A stretch of 64,000 nucleotides of DNA, from assembly GCF_014649655.1 (NCBI RefSeq), contig NZ_BMTL01000041.1:1-64000 (forward strand), read 5' to 3'. The notes beneath the pieces are model-generated. The model was given only the letters and a program-made list of their open reading frames with translations, ran no database searches and had not been told where the DNA came from. The position numbers were made by a program, and so were the translations under genes. Below, piece by piece: positions 8,301 to 15,655 of the stretch. This DNA is from Streptomyces humidus. GTDB lineage: Bacteria > Actinomycetota > Actinomycetes > Streptomycetales > Streptomycetaceae. Position 1 is the first letter of the stretch. Every line of letters starts with the position of its first letter.

Positions 8301-9076
8301 CGCACGTCGACGAGGACACGGCCGCGCACGGCGACCGGCGGCGCGCGAGCGCCCGGATCTTCGGCTCCAAGCCGGGGGCGTACGGGGCCGGTCTGCTGCC
8401 GCTGATCGACGCCCGCAACTGGCGCTCCGACGCCGACCTCGCCGAGGTGTACGCCGTCTGGGGCGGGTACGCCTACGGGCGCGGGCTCGACGGGCGGGCG
8501 GCGCGCGGGGACATGGAGACGGCGTTCCGGCGGATCGCCGTCGCCGCGAAGAACGTGGACACCCGCGAGCACGACCTCGTCGACGCCGACGACTACTTCC
8601 AGTACCACGGCGGCATGGTCGCCATGGTGCGGCATCTGACGGGCGCCAGCCCCGAGGCGTACGTGGGCGACTCCGCGACGCCGGACCAGGTGAGGACCCG
8701 CACGCTGGGCGAGGAGACGCACCGCGTGTTCCGGGCCCGGGTGGTCAACCCGCGCTGGATGGCGGCCATGCGGCGGCACGGCTACAAGGGCGCCTTCGAG
8801 ATGGCGGCGACCGTCGACTACCTCTTCGGTTACGACGCCACCGCGGGGGTCGTCGACGACTGGATGTACGAGAAGCTCAGCGCGGAGTACGTGTTCGACG
8901 CGGACAACCGCGACTTCATGAAGAAGTCCAACCCGTGGGCGCTGAGGGGGATCACGGAACGGCTGCTCGAGGCCGCCGACCGGGGTCTGTGGGCGGAGCC
9001 GGACGCCGGCACGATCGAGCGGCTGCGCGCCACCTATCTGGAGCTGGAAGGCGATCTGGAGGACGACCAGAAGTGA
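5366..9076 (+). CDS. cobN: Cobaltochelatase subunit CobN
   Basis: The 1236-residue large subunit of ATP-dependent cobaltochelatase, inserting Co2+ into hydrogenobyrinate a,c-diamide. Recognisable CobN/Mg-chelatase-H blocks: LALVFTAYPTKHSRVGNAVG (about 352-371), HMGKHGTMEWLPGKGLGLSG (about 524-543), VWGTSAMRTQGDDIAEILAL (about 891-910) and the C-terminal PWALRGITERLLEA. Its AAA+/VWA partner overlaps directly downstream (GTGA). Oddity: residues about 229-250 (IDPVVRSTPVEGGGG) interrupt the normally short loop before EEAWDVG. The DNA there (6051-6115) is hairpin-rich and less GC-biased at third positions, as if a small element had inserted in frame. Confidence 0.95.
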   Translation: MSTVLLLSTADTDLLAARAATGVDYRIGNPTRVDVAQELPALLDGADVAVVRLLGGKRAWEDGLDALRASGVPTVLLGGESVPDAELMAASSAPAGVVAEALRYLVEGGPANLAELARFLSDTVLLTGEGFVEPQRMPEYGVHGERAFAEGRPTVGVLFYRAHELSGNTAFVDTLCEAVEARGANALPVYCGSLRGADAGLYEILGRCDVLVATVLAAGGAHASQASAGGIDPVVRSTPVEGGGGRRAGEEAWDVGALAELDVPVLQGLCLTSSRAAWEASDAALSPMDAAMQVAIPEFDGRLVTVPFSFKEQGPDDVPVYVADPERAARVAGIAVRHARLRHKPNAEKKLALVFTAYPTKHSRVGNAVGLDTPASAVRVLDALRDAGYVVEGHPDDGDELIHRLIDAGGHDVEWLTEDQLAAAPARVPLADYRAWFDRLDPQLREGILQAWGEPPGSLYVDGDDVVLACLQFGNVVVMIQPPRGFGENPIAIYHDPDMPPSHHYMAAYRWLENSFGADAIVHMGKHGTMEWLPGKGLGLSGGCAPDAVLGELPLVYPFIVNDPGEGTQAKRRGHATVVDHLVPPMARADTYGDLAKLEQLLDEYALVSDLDPTKAPAVRAQIWTLVKAAELHHDLHVDDQPDDDAFDEFVMHIDGYLCEIKDVQIRDGLHILGGGPVGEPRVNLVLAVLRASQVWGGQANALPGLRSSFAAHFGLDEKELLAEPGAPVKAPVELTDLVEGPSRSAADAIDLLEQLCRRVAEGMEARDWAVVECGPLVRDVVGAELPDAVAVLEFACRELVPRLARTTDEIGHILKALDGGYVPAGPSGSPTRGLVNVLPTGRNFYSVDPKAIPSRLSWDVGQALADSLVQRYLQDTGAYPKSVGLTVWGTSAMRTQGDDIAEILALLGCRPVWDDASRRVTGFEIVSLEELGRPRIDVTVRISGFFRDAFPHVVGLIDDAVRAVAELDESAESNFVRAHVDEDTAAHGDRRRASARIFGSKPGAYGAGLLPLIDARNWRSDADLAEVYAVWGGYAYGRGLDGRAARGDMETAFRRIAVAAKNVDTREHDLVDADDYFQYHGGMVAMVRHLTGASPEAYVGDSATPDQVRTRTLGEETHRVFRARVVNPRWMAAMRRHGYKGAFEMAATVDYLFGYDATAGVVDDWMYEKLSAEYVFDADNRDFMKKSNPWALRGITERLLEAADRGLWAEPDAGTIERLRATYLELEGDLEDDQK
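6051..6115. repeat. Possible palindromic insertion inside cobN
   Basis: A stretch of about 65 bp contains GGTGC-GAA-GCACC (6067-6079) and an alternative pairing of CACCC (6076-6080) with GGGTG (6088-6092). Its codons (ATC GAT CCA GTG GTG CGA AGC) are unlike the gene around it. It is bordered by GCGGGCG-type short direct repeats (about 6048-6054 and 6106-6114). It encodes a Gly-rich loop not needed by the CobN fold. I found no second copy in the window. Confidence 0.4.
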
Positions 9077-11115
9077 GCACTCCTTTCCCGTTCACGGCCG
9101 TGGTCGGCCAGGACGACCTGCGGCTCGCGCTGCTGCTGAACGCCGTGTCGCCGAAGGTGGGCGGCGTGCTGGTCCGCGGCGAGAAGGGCACCGCCAAGTC
9201 GACGGCCGTGCGCGCCCTCTCGGCGCTGATGCCCGCGCTGGACGTGGTCGCCGGCTGCCGGTTCTCGTGCGACCCCGGCTCCCCCGACCCGGCCTGCCCG
9301 GACGGTCCGCACGAGCCCGGGGCGTACGAGACGCGGCCCGCGCGCATGGTCGAACTGCCGGTCGGCGCGTCCGAGGACCGGCTGGTGGGTGCCCTCGACA
9401 TCGAGCGGGCGCTCGCCGAGGGCGTCAAGGCCTTCGAGCCGGGGCTCCTCGCCGACGCGCACCGCGGGATCCTCTACGTCGACGAGGTCAACCTCCTGCA
9501 CGACCATCTGGTCGACCTGCTCCTCGACGCGGCCGCGATGGGCGCCTCGTACGTGGAGCGCGAGGGCGTCTCCGTGCGCCATGCCGCGCGGTTCCTGCTC
9601 GTGGGCACGATGAACCCCGAAGAGGGCGAGCTGCGGCCGCAGTTGCTCGACCGGTTCGGGCTGACGGTGGAGGTGGCCGCCTCGCGCGAGCCCGACCAGC
9701 GGGTGGAGGTCGTCCGGCGCAGGCTCGCCCACGACGACGATCCGGCCGCCTTCGCCGAGCGGTGGGCGGACGAGGAGGCCGCCGTGCGCGCCCGGATCGT
9801 GGCCGCGCGGGCGCTGCTGCCGTCGGTGCGGCTGGGCGACGGGGCGCTGCGGCAGATCGCGGCGACCTGCGCCGCGTTCGAGGTGGACGGCATGCGGGCG
9901 GACATCGTCATGGCGCGCACGGCCACCGCGCTGGCCGCCTGGGCCGGGCGCACGGACGTCCTCGCGGAGGACGTCCGGCAGGCCGCGCTGCTGGCGCTGC
10001 CGCACCGGCGGCGCCGCAACCCCTTCGACGCGCCGGGGCTCGACGAGGACAAGCTCGACGAGACGCTGGAGGAGTTCGGCGGCCCCGGCGACACCGGCCC
10101 CGGCGACGACGACCGCGGTGACGACGGCCTGGGCGACGAGGGACCCGAAGACGACGGACCCGACGGGGGCGGCGGGGGCGGCCGGCCCGCGCCCGACGCC
10201 GGTCCGGACGGCGGCGACCCGGGCGCCCGGCCCGAGGCCGGACAGGACGGCGGGCCACGGCCGGCGGGAGCCTCCGAGCGGTCCGCCGCACGGGCCGCCG
10301 AGCCGTTTCGCACCAAGGTGCTGAGTGTGCCGGGGATCGGCGAGGGGGCCGCCGGGCGGCGGTCACGGGCCCGGACCGAGCACGGGCGCACCACGGGCGC
10401 GCGCCGCCCCCGGGGCGCCCTGACCAAACTGCATCTGGCGGCGACCGTGCAGGCGGCCGCACCGCACCAGCGGGTGCGCGGGCGCTCCGGGCCGGGCCTG
10501 GTGGTGCGGCGGGACGATCTGCGGCAGGCGACCCGGGAGGGGCGCGAGGGCAACCTCGTGCTGTTCGTGGTCGACGCCTCCGGGTCGATGGCCGCACGGC
10601 AGCGGATGAGCGCGGTGAAGGGCGCCGTGCTGTCGCTGCTCCTCGACGCGTACCAGCGGCGGGACAAGGTGGGGCTCGTGACGTTCCGGGGGGCCGGTGC
10701 GGAACTCGCGCTGCCGCCCACCTCGTCGGTGGACGCCGCGGCCGTGCGGCTGGAGTCGCTGCCCACGGGCGGGCGGACGCCGCTGGCCGCCGGGCTGCTG
10801 AAGGCGCACGACGTGCTGCGGGTGGAGCGGCTGCGGGATCCGGCGCGCCGGGCGCTGGTCGTGGTCGTCACCGACGGACGGGCCACCGGCGGTCCGGAGC
10901 CCGTCGCCCTCGCCGGGCGGGCGGCGCGGCTGTTCGCGGCCGACGGCGTCGCCTGCGTGGTCGTGGACTGCGAGTCAGGGCCCGTGCGGCTGGGGCTCGC
11001 GGGGCAGTTGGCCGGTGAGCTGGGCGGCGCCGCCGTGACGCTGGAGGAGTTGCGGGCGGACTCCGTCGCGGGACTGGTCAGGGATGTGCAGGGGACTTCG
11101 AGGAGGGCCGCGTAA
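9073..11115 (+). CDS. chlD: Cobaltochelatase AAA+/VWA subunit (ChlI-ChlD fusion)
   Basis: A 680-residue fusion of a ChlI/CobS-like AAA+ ATPase and a ChlD/CobT-like VWA domain, the motor for CobN. Seen: Walker A GEKGTAKST (about 36-44), Walker B GILYVDEVNLL (about 132-142), the sensor-1 region GTMNPEEGELRPQLLDRF, then an acidic Asp/Gly/Pro linker (about 335-400). A VWA domain with MIDAS VVDASGSM (about 498-505) and DGRATGG follow. The cysteines and histidine around C-x(3)-FSCDPGSPDPACPDGPH (about 58-78) are typical of BchI-like proteins. The GTG start overlaps the cobN stop and the TAA stop overlaps the cobO ATG, so the complex is made from one message. Confidence 0.93.
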   Translation: MSTPFPFTAVVGQDDLRLALLLNAVSPKVGGVLVRGEKGTAKSTAVRALSALMPALDVVAGCRFSCDPGSPDPACPDGPHEPGAYETRPARMVELPVGASEDRLVGALDIERALAEGVKAFEPGLLADAHRGILYVDEVNLLHDHLVDLLLDAAAMGASYVEREGVSVRHAARFLLVGTMNPEEGELRPQLLDRFGLTVEVAASREPDQRVEVVRRRLAHDDDPAAFAERWADEEAAVRARIVAARALLPSVRLGDGALRQIAATCAAFEVDGMRADIVMARTATALAAWAGRTDVLAEDVRQAALLALPHRRRRNPFDAPGLDEDKLDETLEEFGGPGDTGPGDDDRGDDGLGDEGPEDDGPDGGGGGGRPAPDAGPDGGDPGARPEAGQDGGPRPAGASERSAARAAEPFRTKVLSVPGIGEGAAGRRSRARTEHGRTTGARRPRGALTKLHLAATVQAAAPHQRVRGRSGPGLVVRRDDLRQATREGREGNLVLFVVDASGSMAARQRMSAVKGAVLSLLLDAYQRRDKVGLVTFRGAGAELALPPTSSVDAAAVRLESLPTGGRTPLAAGLLKAHDVLRVERLRDPARRALVVVVTDGRATGGPEPVALAGRAARLFAADGVACVVVDCESGPVRLGLAGQLAGELGGAAVTLEELRADSVAGLVRDVQGTSRRAA

Positions 11116-11723
11116 TGCCGCAGGGACAGCCGAGTGTCGTGCCGGACGACGGACTGACGACCCGCCAGCGCCGCAACCGGCCGCTCGTGGTCGTGCACAC
11201 CGGCGTCGGCAAGGGCAAGTCGACCGCCGCGTTCGGGCTCGCTCTGCGGGCCTGGAACCAGGGGTGGCCGATCGGGGTGTTCCAGTTCGTCAAGTCCGCG
11301 AAGTGGAAGGTCGGCGAGGAGAACGCGCTGCGCGTGCTGGGGGCGTCCGGCGAGGGCGGCACCGTCGACTGGCACAAGATGGGCGAGGGCTGGTCCTGGG
11401 TCCAGCGCGACCTCCAGGGTGACAACGCGACCAACGAGGAGAAGGCCCGCGAGGGCTGGGAGCAGGTCAAGCGGGACCTCGCCGCCGAGACGTACAAGCT
11501 GTACGTGCTCGACGAGTTCGCGTACCCGATGCACTGGGGCTGGATCGACACCGACGAGGTCGTCGACGTGCTGCGCGGGCGTCCGGGCACGCAGCACGTC
11601 GTGATCACGGGTCGCAACGCGCCCGAGAAGCTCGTCGGCTTCGCCGACCTCGTGACCGACATGTCCAAGGTCAAGCATCCGATGGACGCGGGCCAGAAGG
11701 GCCAGCGGGGCATCGAGTGGTGA
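11115..11723 (+). CDS. cobO: Cob(I)yrinic acid a,c-diamide adenosyltransferase
   Basis: A 202-residue CobA/CobO/BtuR-type ATP:corrinoid adenosyltransferase that puts the 5-deoxyadenosyl group on reduced cobalt. The P-loop GVGKGKSTAAFG (about 30-41) is the typical modified Walker A of this family. FQFVKSAKWKVGEENAL follows near 57, and VLDEFAYPMHWGWID (about 132-146) is the Walker B/product-binding region. Length is standard. The ATG overlaps the chlID stop by one base, and cobB begins four bases after the TGA. Confidence 0.95.
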   Translation: MPQGQPSVVPDDGLTTRQRRNRPLVVVHTGVGKGKSTAAFGLALRAWNQGWPIGVFQFVKSAKWKVGEENALRVLGASGEGGTVDWHKMGEGWSWVQRDLQGDNATNEEKAREGWEQVKRDLAAETYKLYVLDEFAYPMHWGWIDTDEVVDVLRGRPGTQHVVITGRNAPEKLVGFADLVTDMSKVKHPMDAGQKGQRGIEW

Positions 11724-11727
11724 CGCC

Positions 11728-13140
11728 GTGCTGACCGCCCCCTCCCGCGTCCCCCGGCTGGTCGTCGCCGCGCCCTGCTCGGGCAGCGGCAAGACCACCG
11801 TCGCCACGGGGCTGATGGCCGCGTTCGCCGCCCGTGGGCTCGCGGTGTCCCCGCACAAGGTCGGGCCGGACTACATCGACCCCGGGTACCACGCGCTCGC
11901 CGCCGGGCGGGCAGGGCGCAATCTCGACGCGTATCTGTGCGGGCCGGAGCTGGTCGCCCCACTGTTCCTGCACGGGGCGCGCGGCTGTGACGTCGCCGTC
12001 GTCGAGGGCGTGATGGGGCTGTACGACGGAGCCGCCGGGGAGGGGGAGCTGGCGTCCACCGCCCAGGTGGCGAAGCTGCTGCGGGCCCCGGTGGTGCTGG
12101 TCGTCGACGCGTCGTCGCAGTCGCGGTCGGTGGCGGCGCTGGTGCACGGGTTCGCGTCCTGGGACCCGCAGGTGCGGATCGGGGGCGTGATCCTCAACAA
12201 GGTCGCCTCGGACCGGCACGAGGAGCTGTTGCGGGAGGCGCTGGAGTCGACGGGGACGCCGGTGCTGGGGGCGCTGCGGCGGACTCCGCAGGTGGACACC
12301 CCCTCGCGGCACCTCGGGCTGGTTCCGGTCGCCGAACGGCGTGCCGAGGCGGTCGAGGCGGTCGCCGCGATGGCCGCTCAGGTCGCGCGCGGGTGCGATC
12401 TCGAGGCGCTGCTCGCGCTGGCGCGGGGCGCCGGGGCGCTGTCCTGCGCGGCGTGGGACCCGGCGGAGGCGCTCTCCTCGGCCCCGCCGCCCCTTCCCGC
12501 CGCGGCCTCGGGGGCCGCCGCCCCGGCGTCCCGGTCCCGTCCGGTCGTCGCCGTGGCCGGTGGTGCGGCGTTCACCTTCTCCTACGCCGAGCACGCGGAG
12601 CTGCTCGACGCCGCCGGGGCCGAGGTCGTCGTCTTCGATCCCCTGCGCGACCGACGACTGCCCGACGGGACGGACGGGCTGGTGATCGGCGGCGGGTTCC
12701 CGGAGGTGTACGCCGCCGAACTGTCCGCCAACGAGGAGTTGCGCAAGGCCGTCACCGCGCTGGCGGAGTCCGGGACGCCGGTCGCCGCCGAGTGTGCGGG
12801 GCTGCTGTATCTGTGCCGTGAACTCGACGGGCTCCCGATGTGCGGGGTGCTCGACGCGCGGGCCCGGATGTCCGCACGGCTGACCCTCGGCTACCGCGAC
12901 GCCGTCGCCGTGAGCGACAGTGTGCTCGCGCCCGCCGGTACGCGGATGCGGGGGCACGAGTTCCACCGGACGGTCGTCGAGCCGGGAGCGGGGGCGGCCC
13001 CGGCGTGGGGGGTGCGTGCGCCCGAGCGGCGGGTCGAGGGCTTCGTACAGCACGGCGTGCACGCGAGTTATCTGCACACGCACTGGGCGGCCGAGCCCGG
13101 TGCGGCCCGTCGGTTCGTCGAGAGGTGCCGGACGTCATGA
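11728..13140 (+). CDS. cobB: Cobyrinic acid a,c-diamide synthase
   Basis: A 470-residue glutamine-dependent amidotransferase acting on carboxylates a and c of cobyrinate or hydrogenobyrinate. The N-terminal P-loop is APCSGSGKTTVATG (about 13-26). The middle IGGVILNKV is typical of CbiA/CobB. The C-terminal amidotransferase domain has AAECAGLLYLC (nucleophile Cys about 356) and HGVHASYLHTHW (about 446-457). An Ala/Pro-rich linker separates the domains near 250-270. It starts with GTG four bases after cobO and ends in an ATGA overlap with cobI. Confidence 0.94.
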   Translation: MLTAPSRVPRLVVAAPCSGSGKTTVATGLMAAFAARGLAVSPHKVGPDYIDPGYHALAAGRAGRNLDAYLCGPELVAPLFLHGARGCDVAVVEGVMGLYDGAAGEGELASTAQVAKLLRAPVVLVVDASSQSRSVAALVHGFASWDPQVRIGGVILNKVASDRHEELLREALESTGTPVLGALRRTPQVDTPSRHLGLVPVAERRAEAVEAVAAMAAQVARGCDLEALLALARGAGALSCAAWDPAEALSSAPPPLPAAASGAAAPASRSRPVVAVAGGAAFTFSYAEHAELLDAAGAEVVVFDPLRDRRLPDGTDGLVIGGGFPEVYAAELSANEELRKAVTALAESGTPVAAECAGLLYLCRELDGLPMCGVLDARARMSARLTLGYRDAVAVSDSVLAPAGTRMRGHEFHRTVVEPGAGAAPAWGVRAPERRVEGFVQHGVHASYLHTHWAAEPGAARRFVERCRTS

Positions 13141-13868
13141 GCAGCAGGCTGGTCGGAGTCGGGGTGGGCCCCGGGGATCCGGAGCTGGTGACCGTCAAGG
13201 GGGTCAACGCGCTGCGGGCCGCCGAGGTCGTCGTCGTGCCCGTGATGGACGGCGGTGAGCAGGGCCGGGCCGAGGCCACGGTGCTGCACTACGTGCCGCT
13301 GGACAAGGTCGTCCGGGTCGTCTTCGCGCTCAACGAGCGGACCGACCGGGCCCGCCGGGAGGCCGCCTGGGACGCCGCCGGGGAGCGGGTCGCCGAGCTG
13401 CTGCGGCAGCACGGGTCGGTCGCCTTCGCGACCATCGGCGATCCCAACGTGTACTCCACGTTCACCTATCTCGCGCAGACCGTGGCCGAGTCGGTGCCGG
13501 GCCTGGCGATCGAGACCGTCCCCGGAATCACCGCCATGCAGGATCTCGCCGCGCGGTCCGGCGCGGTGCTGACCGAGGGCACCGAGCCGCTGACGCTGGT
13601 GCCGGTGACCGCCGGATCGGCTGTCCTCAAGGACGCGCTCGCCGGTCCGGGGACCGTCGTCGCCTACAAGTTCGGGCGGCAGGCCGCCGAGGTCGTCGAG
13701 GCGCTGCGGGAGACCGGGCGGATCCAGGACGCGGTGTGGGGCTCGGCGCTCGGGCTGGCGCAGGAGACGATCCGGGCCGCCGAGGAGCTGGACGGCGAGC
13801 CGCTGCCGTACCTCTCCACGCTGATCGCGCCCGCGCGGCGCGGGAACGGCCGGGGCGGCAAGCTGTGA
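13137..13868 (+). CDS. cobI: Precorrin-2 C20-methyltransferase
   Basis: A 243-residue SAM-dependent tetrapyrrole methylase adding the C20 methyl group. The N-terminal VGVGPGDPELVTVKGVNALR (7-26) is the CobI/CbiL signature, and ATIGDPNVYSTFTYL (about 97-111) and VPGITAMQDLAA (about 127-138) follow. The start at 13137 overlaps the cobB stop; the open frame extends far upstream but only across cobB. Last gene of the riboswitch-led operon: 17 bases later lies the end of a convergent ZIP gene. Confidence 0.94.
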   Translation: MSSRLVGVGVGPGDPELVTVKGVNALRAAEVVVVPVMDGGEQGRAEATVLHYVPLDKVVRVVFALNERTDRARREAAWDAAGERVAELLRQHGSVAFATIGDPNVYSTFTYLAQTVAESVPGLAIETVPGITAMQDLAARSGAVLTEGTEPLTLVPVTAGSAVLKDALAGPGTVVAYKFGRQAAEVVEALRETGRIQDAVWGSALGLAQETIRAAEELDGEPLPYLSTLIAPARRGNGRGGKL

Positions 13869-13885
13869 GCGCGCCCGCGTCCGGG

Positions 13886-14737
13886 TCACGCGGCCAGGCC
13901 CACCACCAGCCAGATGAAGGCCGCGCCCGCGATCGTGCACAGCACGGTCGAGCGGGCGGGGTGTTCGTGGTGGGCCTCGGGGAGGATCTCGGCGGCCGCC
14001 AGGTAGAGCAGCGCGCCGCCGAAGAAGCCCAGGTAGCCGCCGAGCAGCTGCTCCGGGATGGTGACGAAGGTCGTCGAGGCCGCGCCCAGGACCGGCGCGG
14101 CCGCGTCCGCGAACAGCATGGCCAGGGCCTTGCGCCGGGCGTTCCCGTACAGGCTGGTGATCGTGTAGGTGTTGAAGCCGTCCGCGAAGTCGTGGGCGAT
14201 GACCGCCAGGGCCACGGCGATTCCCATGCCGCCGTCCACCTGGAAGGCCGCGCCGATCGCCACGCCGTCCATGGCGCTGTGGAAGACCATCGCCGCGGCC
14301 GCCGTCAGACCGACCTCCGGCGCCCTGCCGCCGCCGGGGGCCGCGCCGTGGAGGGCCGCGTCATGGCCGGCCGGGCCGTCGTGTGCCGGGCCGTCGGGGC
14401 CTCGTCCGGCGTGGGGTCCGTGGCCGGGGTGCTCGCGCGGCGCCGGGGTGCGGACGTGCTCCTCGGCGCCGTGCGCGGCCTGGCGGACGGCCAGCAGCCG
14501 TTCCACCACATGGGCCAGCAGGAAGCCCGCGACGAACAGCAGCAGCGCGGCCGGGACGCCGAACACCGGCGTGCCGGCCGCGCCGAGGGCCTCCGGCAGC
14601 AGGTCCAGGCCGACCACGCCCAGCATCAGGCCGCCGGCCAGCCCCAGCACCAGGTGACGGCGGTCGGTCACGCGTTGTGCCGTCCAGCCGCCGGCGAGCG
14701 TCATGAGGAACGCGCCGAGCGCGACGAAGACGGCCAT
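13886..14737 (-). CDS. ZIP-family metal transporter
   Basis: A 283-residue membrane protein of the ZIP (ZRT/IRT-like) divalent cation family. Helices run through the first 90 residues. Then comes a His/Gly/Pro-rich cytoplasmic loop (about 88-140, with HPGHGPHAGRG). Next are the core helices with metal-ligand motifs VFHSAMDGVAIG (about 151-162) and VIAHDFADGFNTYTI (about 178-192). The gene lies on the opposite strand inside the cobalamin cluster, convergent with cobI and divergent from cobM. That position makes cobalt a plausible substrate beside zinc; this is inference from neighbourhood only. Confidence 0.85.
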   Translation of the reverse strand: MAVFVALGAFLMTLAGGWTAQRVTDRRHLVLGLAGGLMLGVVGLDLLPEALGAAGTPVFGVPAALLLFVAGFLLAHVVERLLAVRQAAHGAEEHVRTPAPREHPGHGPHAGRGPDGPAHDGPAGHDAALHGAAPGGGRAPEVGLTAAAAMVFHSAMDGVAIGAAFQVDGGMGIAVALAVIAHDFADGFNTYTITSLYGNARRKALAMLFADAAAPVLGAASTTFVTIPEQLLGGYLGFFGGALLYLAAAEILPEAHHEHPARSTVLCTIAGAAFIWLVVGLAA

Positions 14738-14836
14738 ACGCCCTTGCTATCCGATCGACCCACGATCGCGCACATCCGCGCCGCCCGCCGACACCGGTAA
14801 AACGGCACAAAGACCGTTATGAGAGGACCTGAACCC
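14738..14836. promoter_or_regulatory. Divergent promoter region, ZIP gene / cobM
   Basis: The 99-bp gap between two divergent starts must hold both promoters. AACGG (14801-14805) and CCGTT (14814-14818) form a 5-bp inverted repeat with an 8-bp spacer just upstream of cobM. A GAGAGGA (14821-14827) precedes the cobM ATG. No cobalamin riboswitch core is present here, so the cobM block is not obviously under the same RNA switch. Confidence 0.45.
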
Positions 14837-15655
14837 ATGGCCGATGCCCCCACCGGCAAGGTGACCTTCGTCGGCGCCGGCCCCGGCGCCGCCGACCTGC
14901 TGACGTTCCGCGCCGCGCGCGCCATCGCCGAGGCCGACGTCGTGATCTGGGCCGCGAGCCTGGTGCAGGCGGAGGTCCTGAGCCACGCACGGGAGGGCGC
15001 GGAGATCCTCGACTCGGCGACGATGTCCCTGGAGGACGTGGTGGCCGTGTACGAGCGGGCGCGCGCCGAGGGGCTGAAGGTCGCCCGCATCCACTCAGGG
15101 GACCCTGCGCTGTGGGGCGGCACGCAGGAGCAGCTCGACCGGTGCGAGGAGATCGGTCTGGCGACCGAGATCGTCCCCGGCGTCTCCTCCTTCTCCGCGG
15201 TCGCCGCGATCGCCCGCCGCGAGCTGACGATCCCCGAGGTCGCCCAGTCCGTCGTCCTCACCCGGCTCGGCGGCGGCAAGACGCCGATGCCGCCCGGCGA
15301 GGAGGTGCGCGAGTTCGCCAGGCACGGCACCACGATGGCGGTCTTCCTGTCCGCCGCGCGCAGCGGGCAGCTCGTGCGGGAGCTGCTGGAGGGCGGCTAC
15401 CCGACTGCCACCCCGGTCGTCGTCGCCCACCAGGCGACCTGGCCGGAGGAACTCGTCGTGAAGTGCACGATCGGGACGCTGGAGGAGACGGTGAAGGAGC
15501 ACAGGCTCTGGAAGCACACCCTCTTCCTGGTCGGCCCGGCCCTGGACGCGCACGGCACCCGCTCGCACCTGTACCACCCCGGTCACTTCCACGGCCATCG
15601 CAAGGCCGACCCGGAGGCCCGGCGGGCCCTGCGCTCGCGGGGTGCCGGCACATGA
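14837..15655 (+). CDS. cobM: Precorrin-4 C11-methyltransferase
   Basis: A 272-residue SAM-dependent tetrapyrrole methylase (CobM/CbiF). Signatures: VTFVGAGPGAADLLTFRAAR (about 9-28), IHSGDPALWGGTQEQL (about 85-100) and IVPGVSSFSAVAA (about 110-122). The start at 14837 is chosen for the GAGAGGA ribosome-binding site ten bases upstream. An ATG six codons earlier lacks one. It begins the second cob block and overlaps cobL by four bases. Confidence 0.94.
   Translation: MADAPTGKVTFVGAGPGAADLLTFRAARAIAEADVVIWAASLVQAEVLSHAREGAEILDSATMSLEDVVAVYERARAEGLKVARIHSGDPALWGGTQEQLDRCEEIGLATEIVPGVSSFSAVAAIARRELTIPEVAQSVVLTRLGGGKTPMPPGEEVREFARHGTTMAVFLSAARSGQLVRELLEGGYPTATPVVVAHQATWPEELVVKCTIGTLEETVKEHRLWKHTLFLVGPALDAHGTRSHLYHPGHFHGHRKADPEARRALRSRGAGT

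Noticed and set aside
9474..11858. Long minus-strand open frames opposite chlID and cobN
   Set aside because: These are typical GC-rich antisense shadows with Arg/Pro/Ser composition and no domains; the plus-strand genes have clear motifs.
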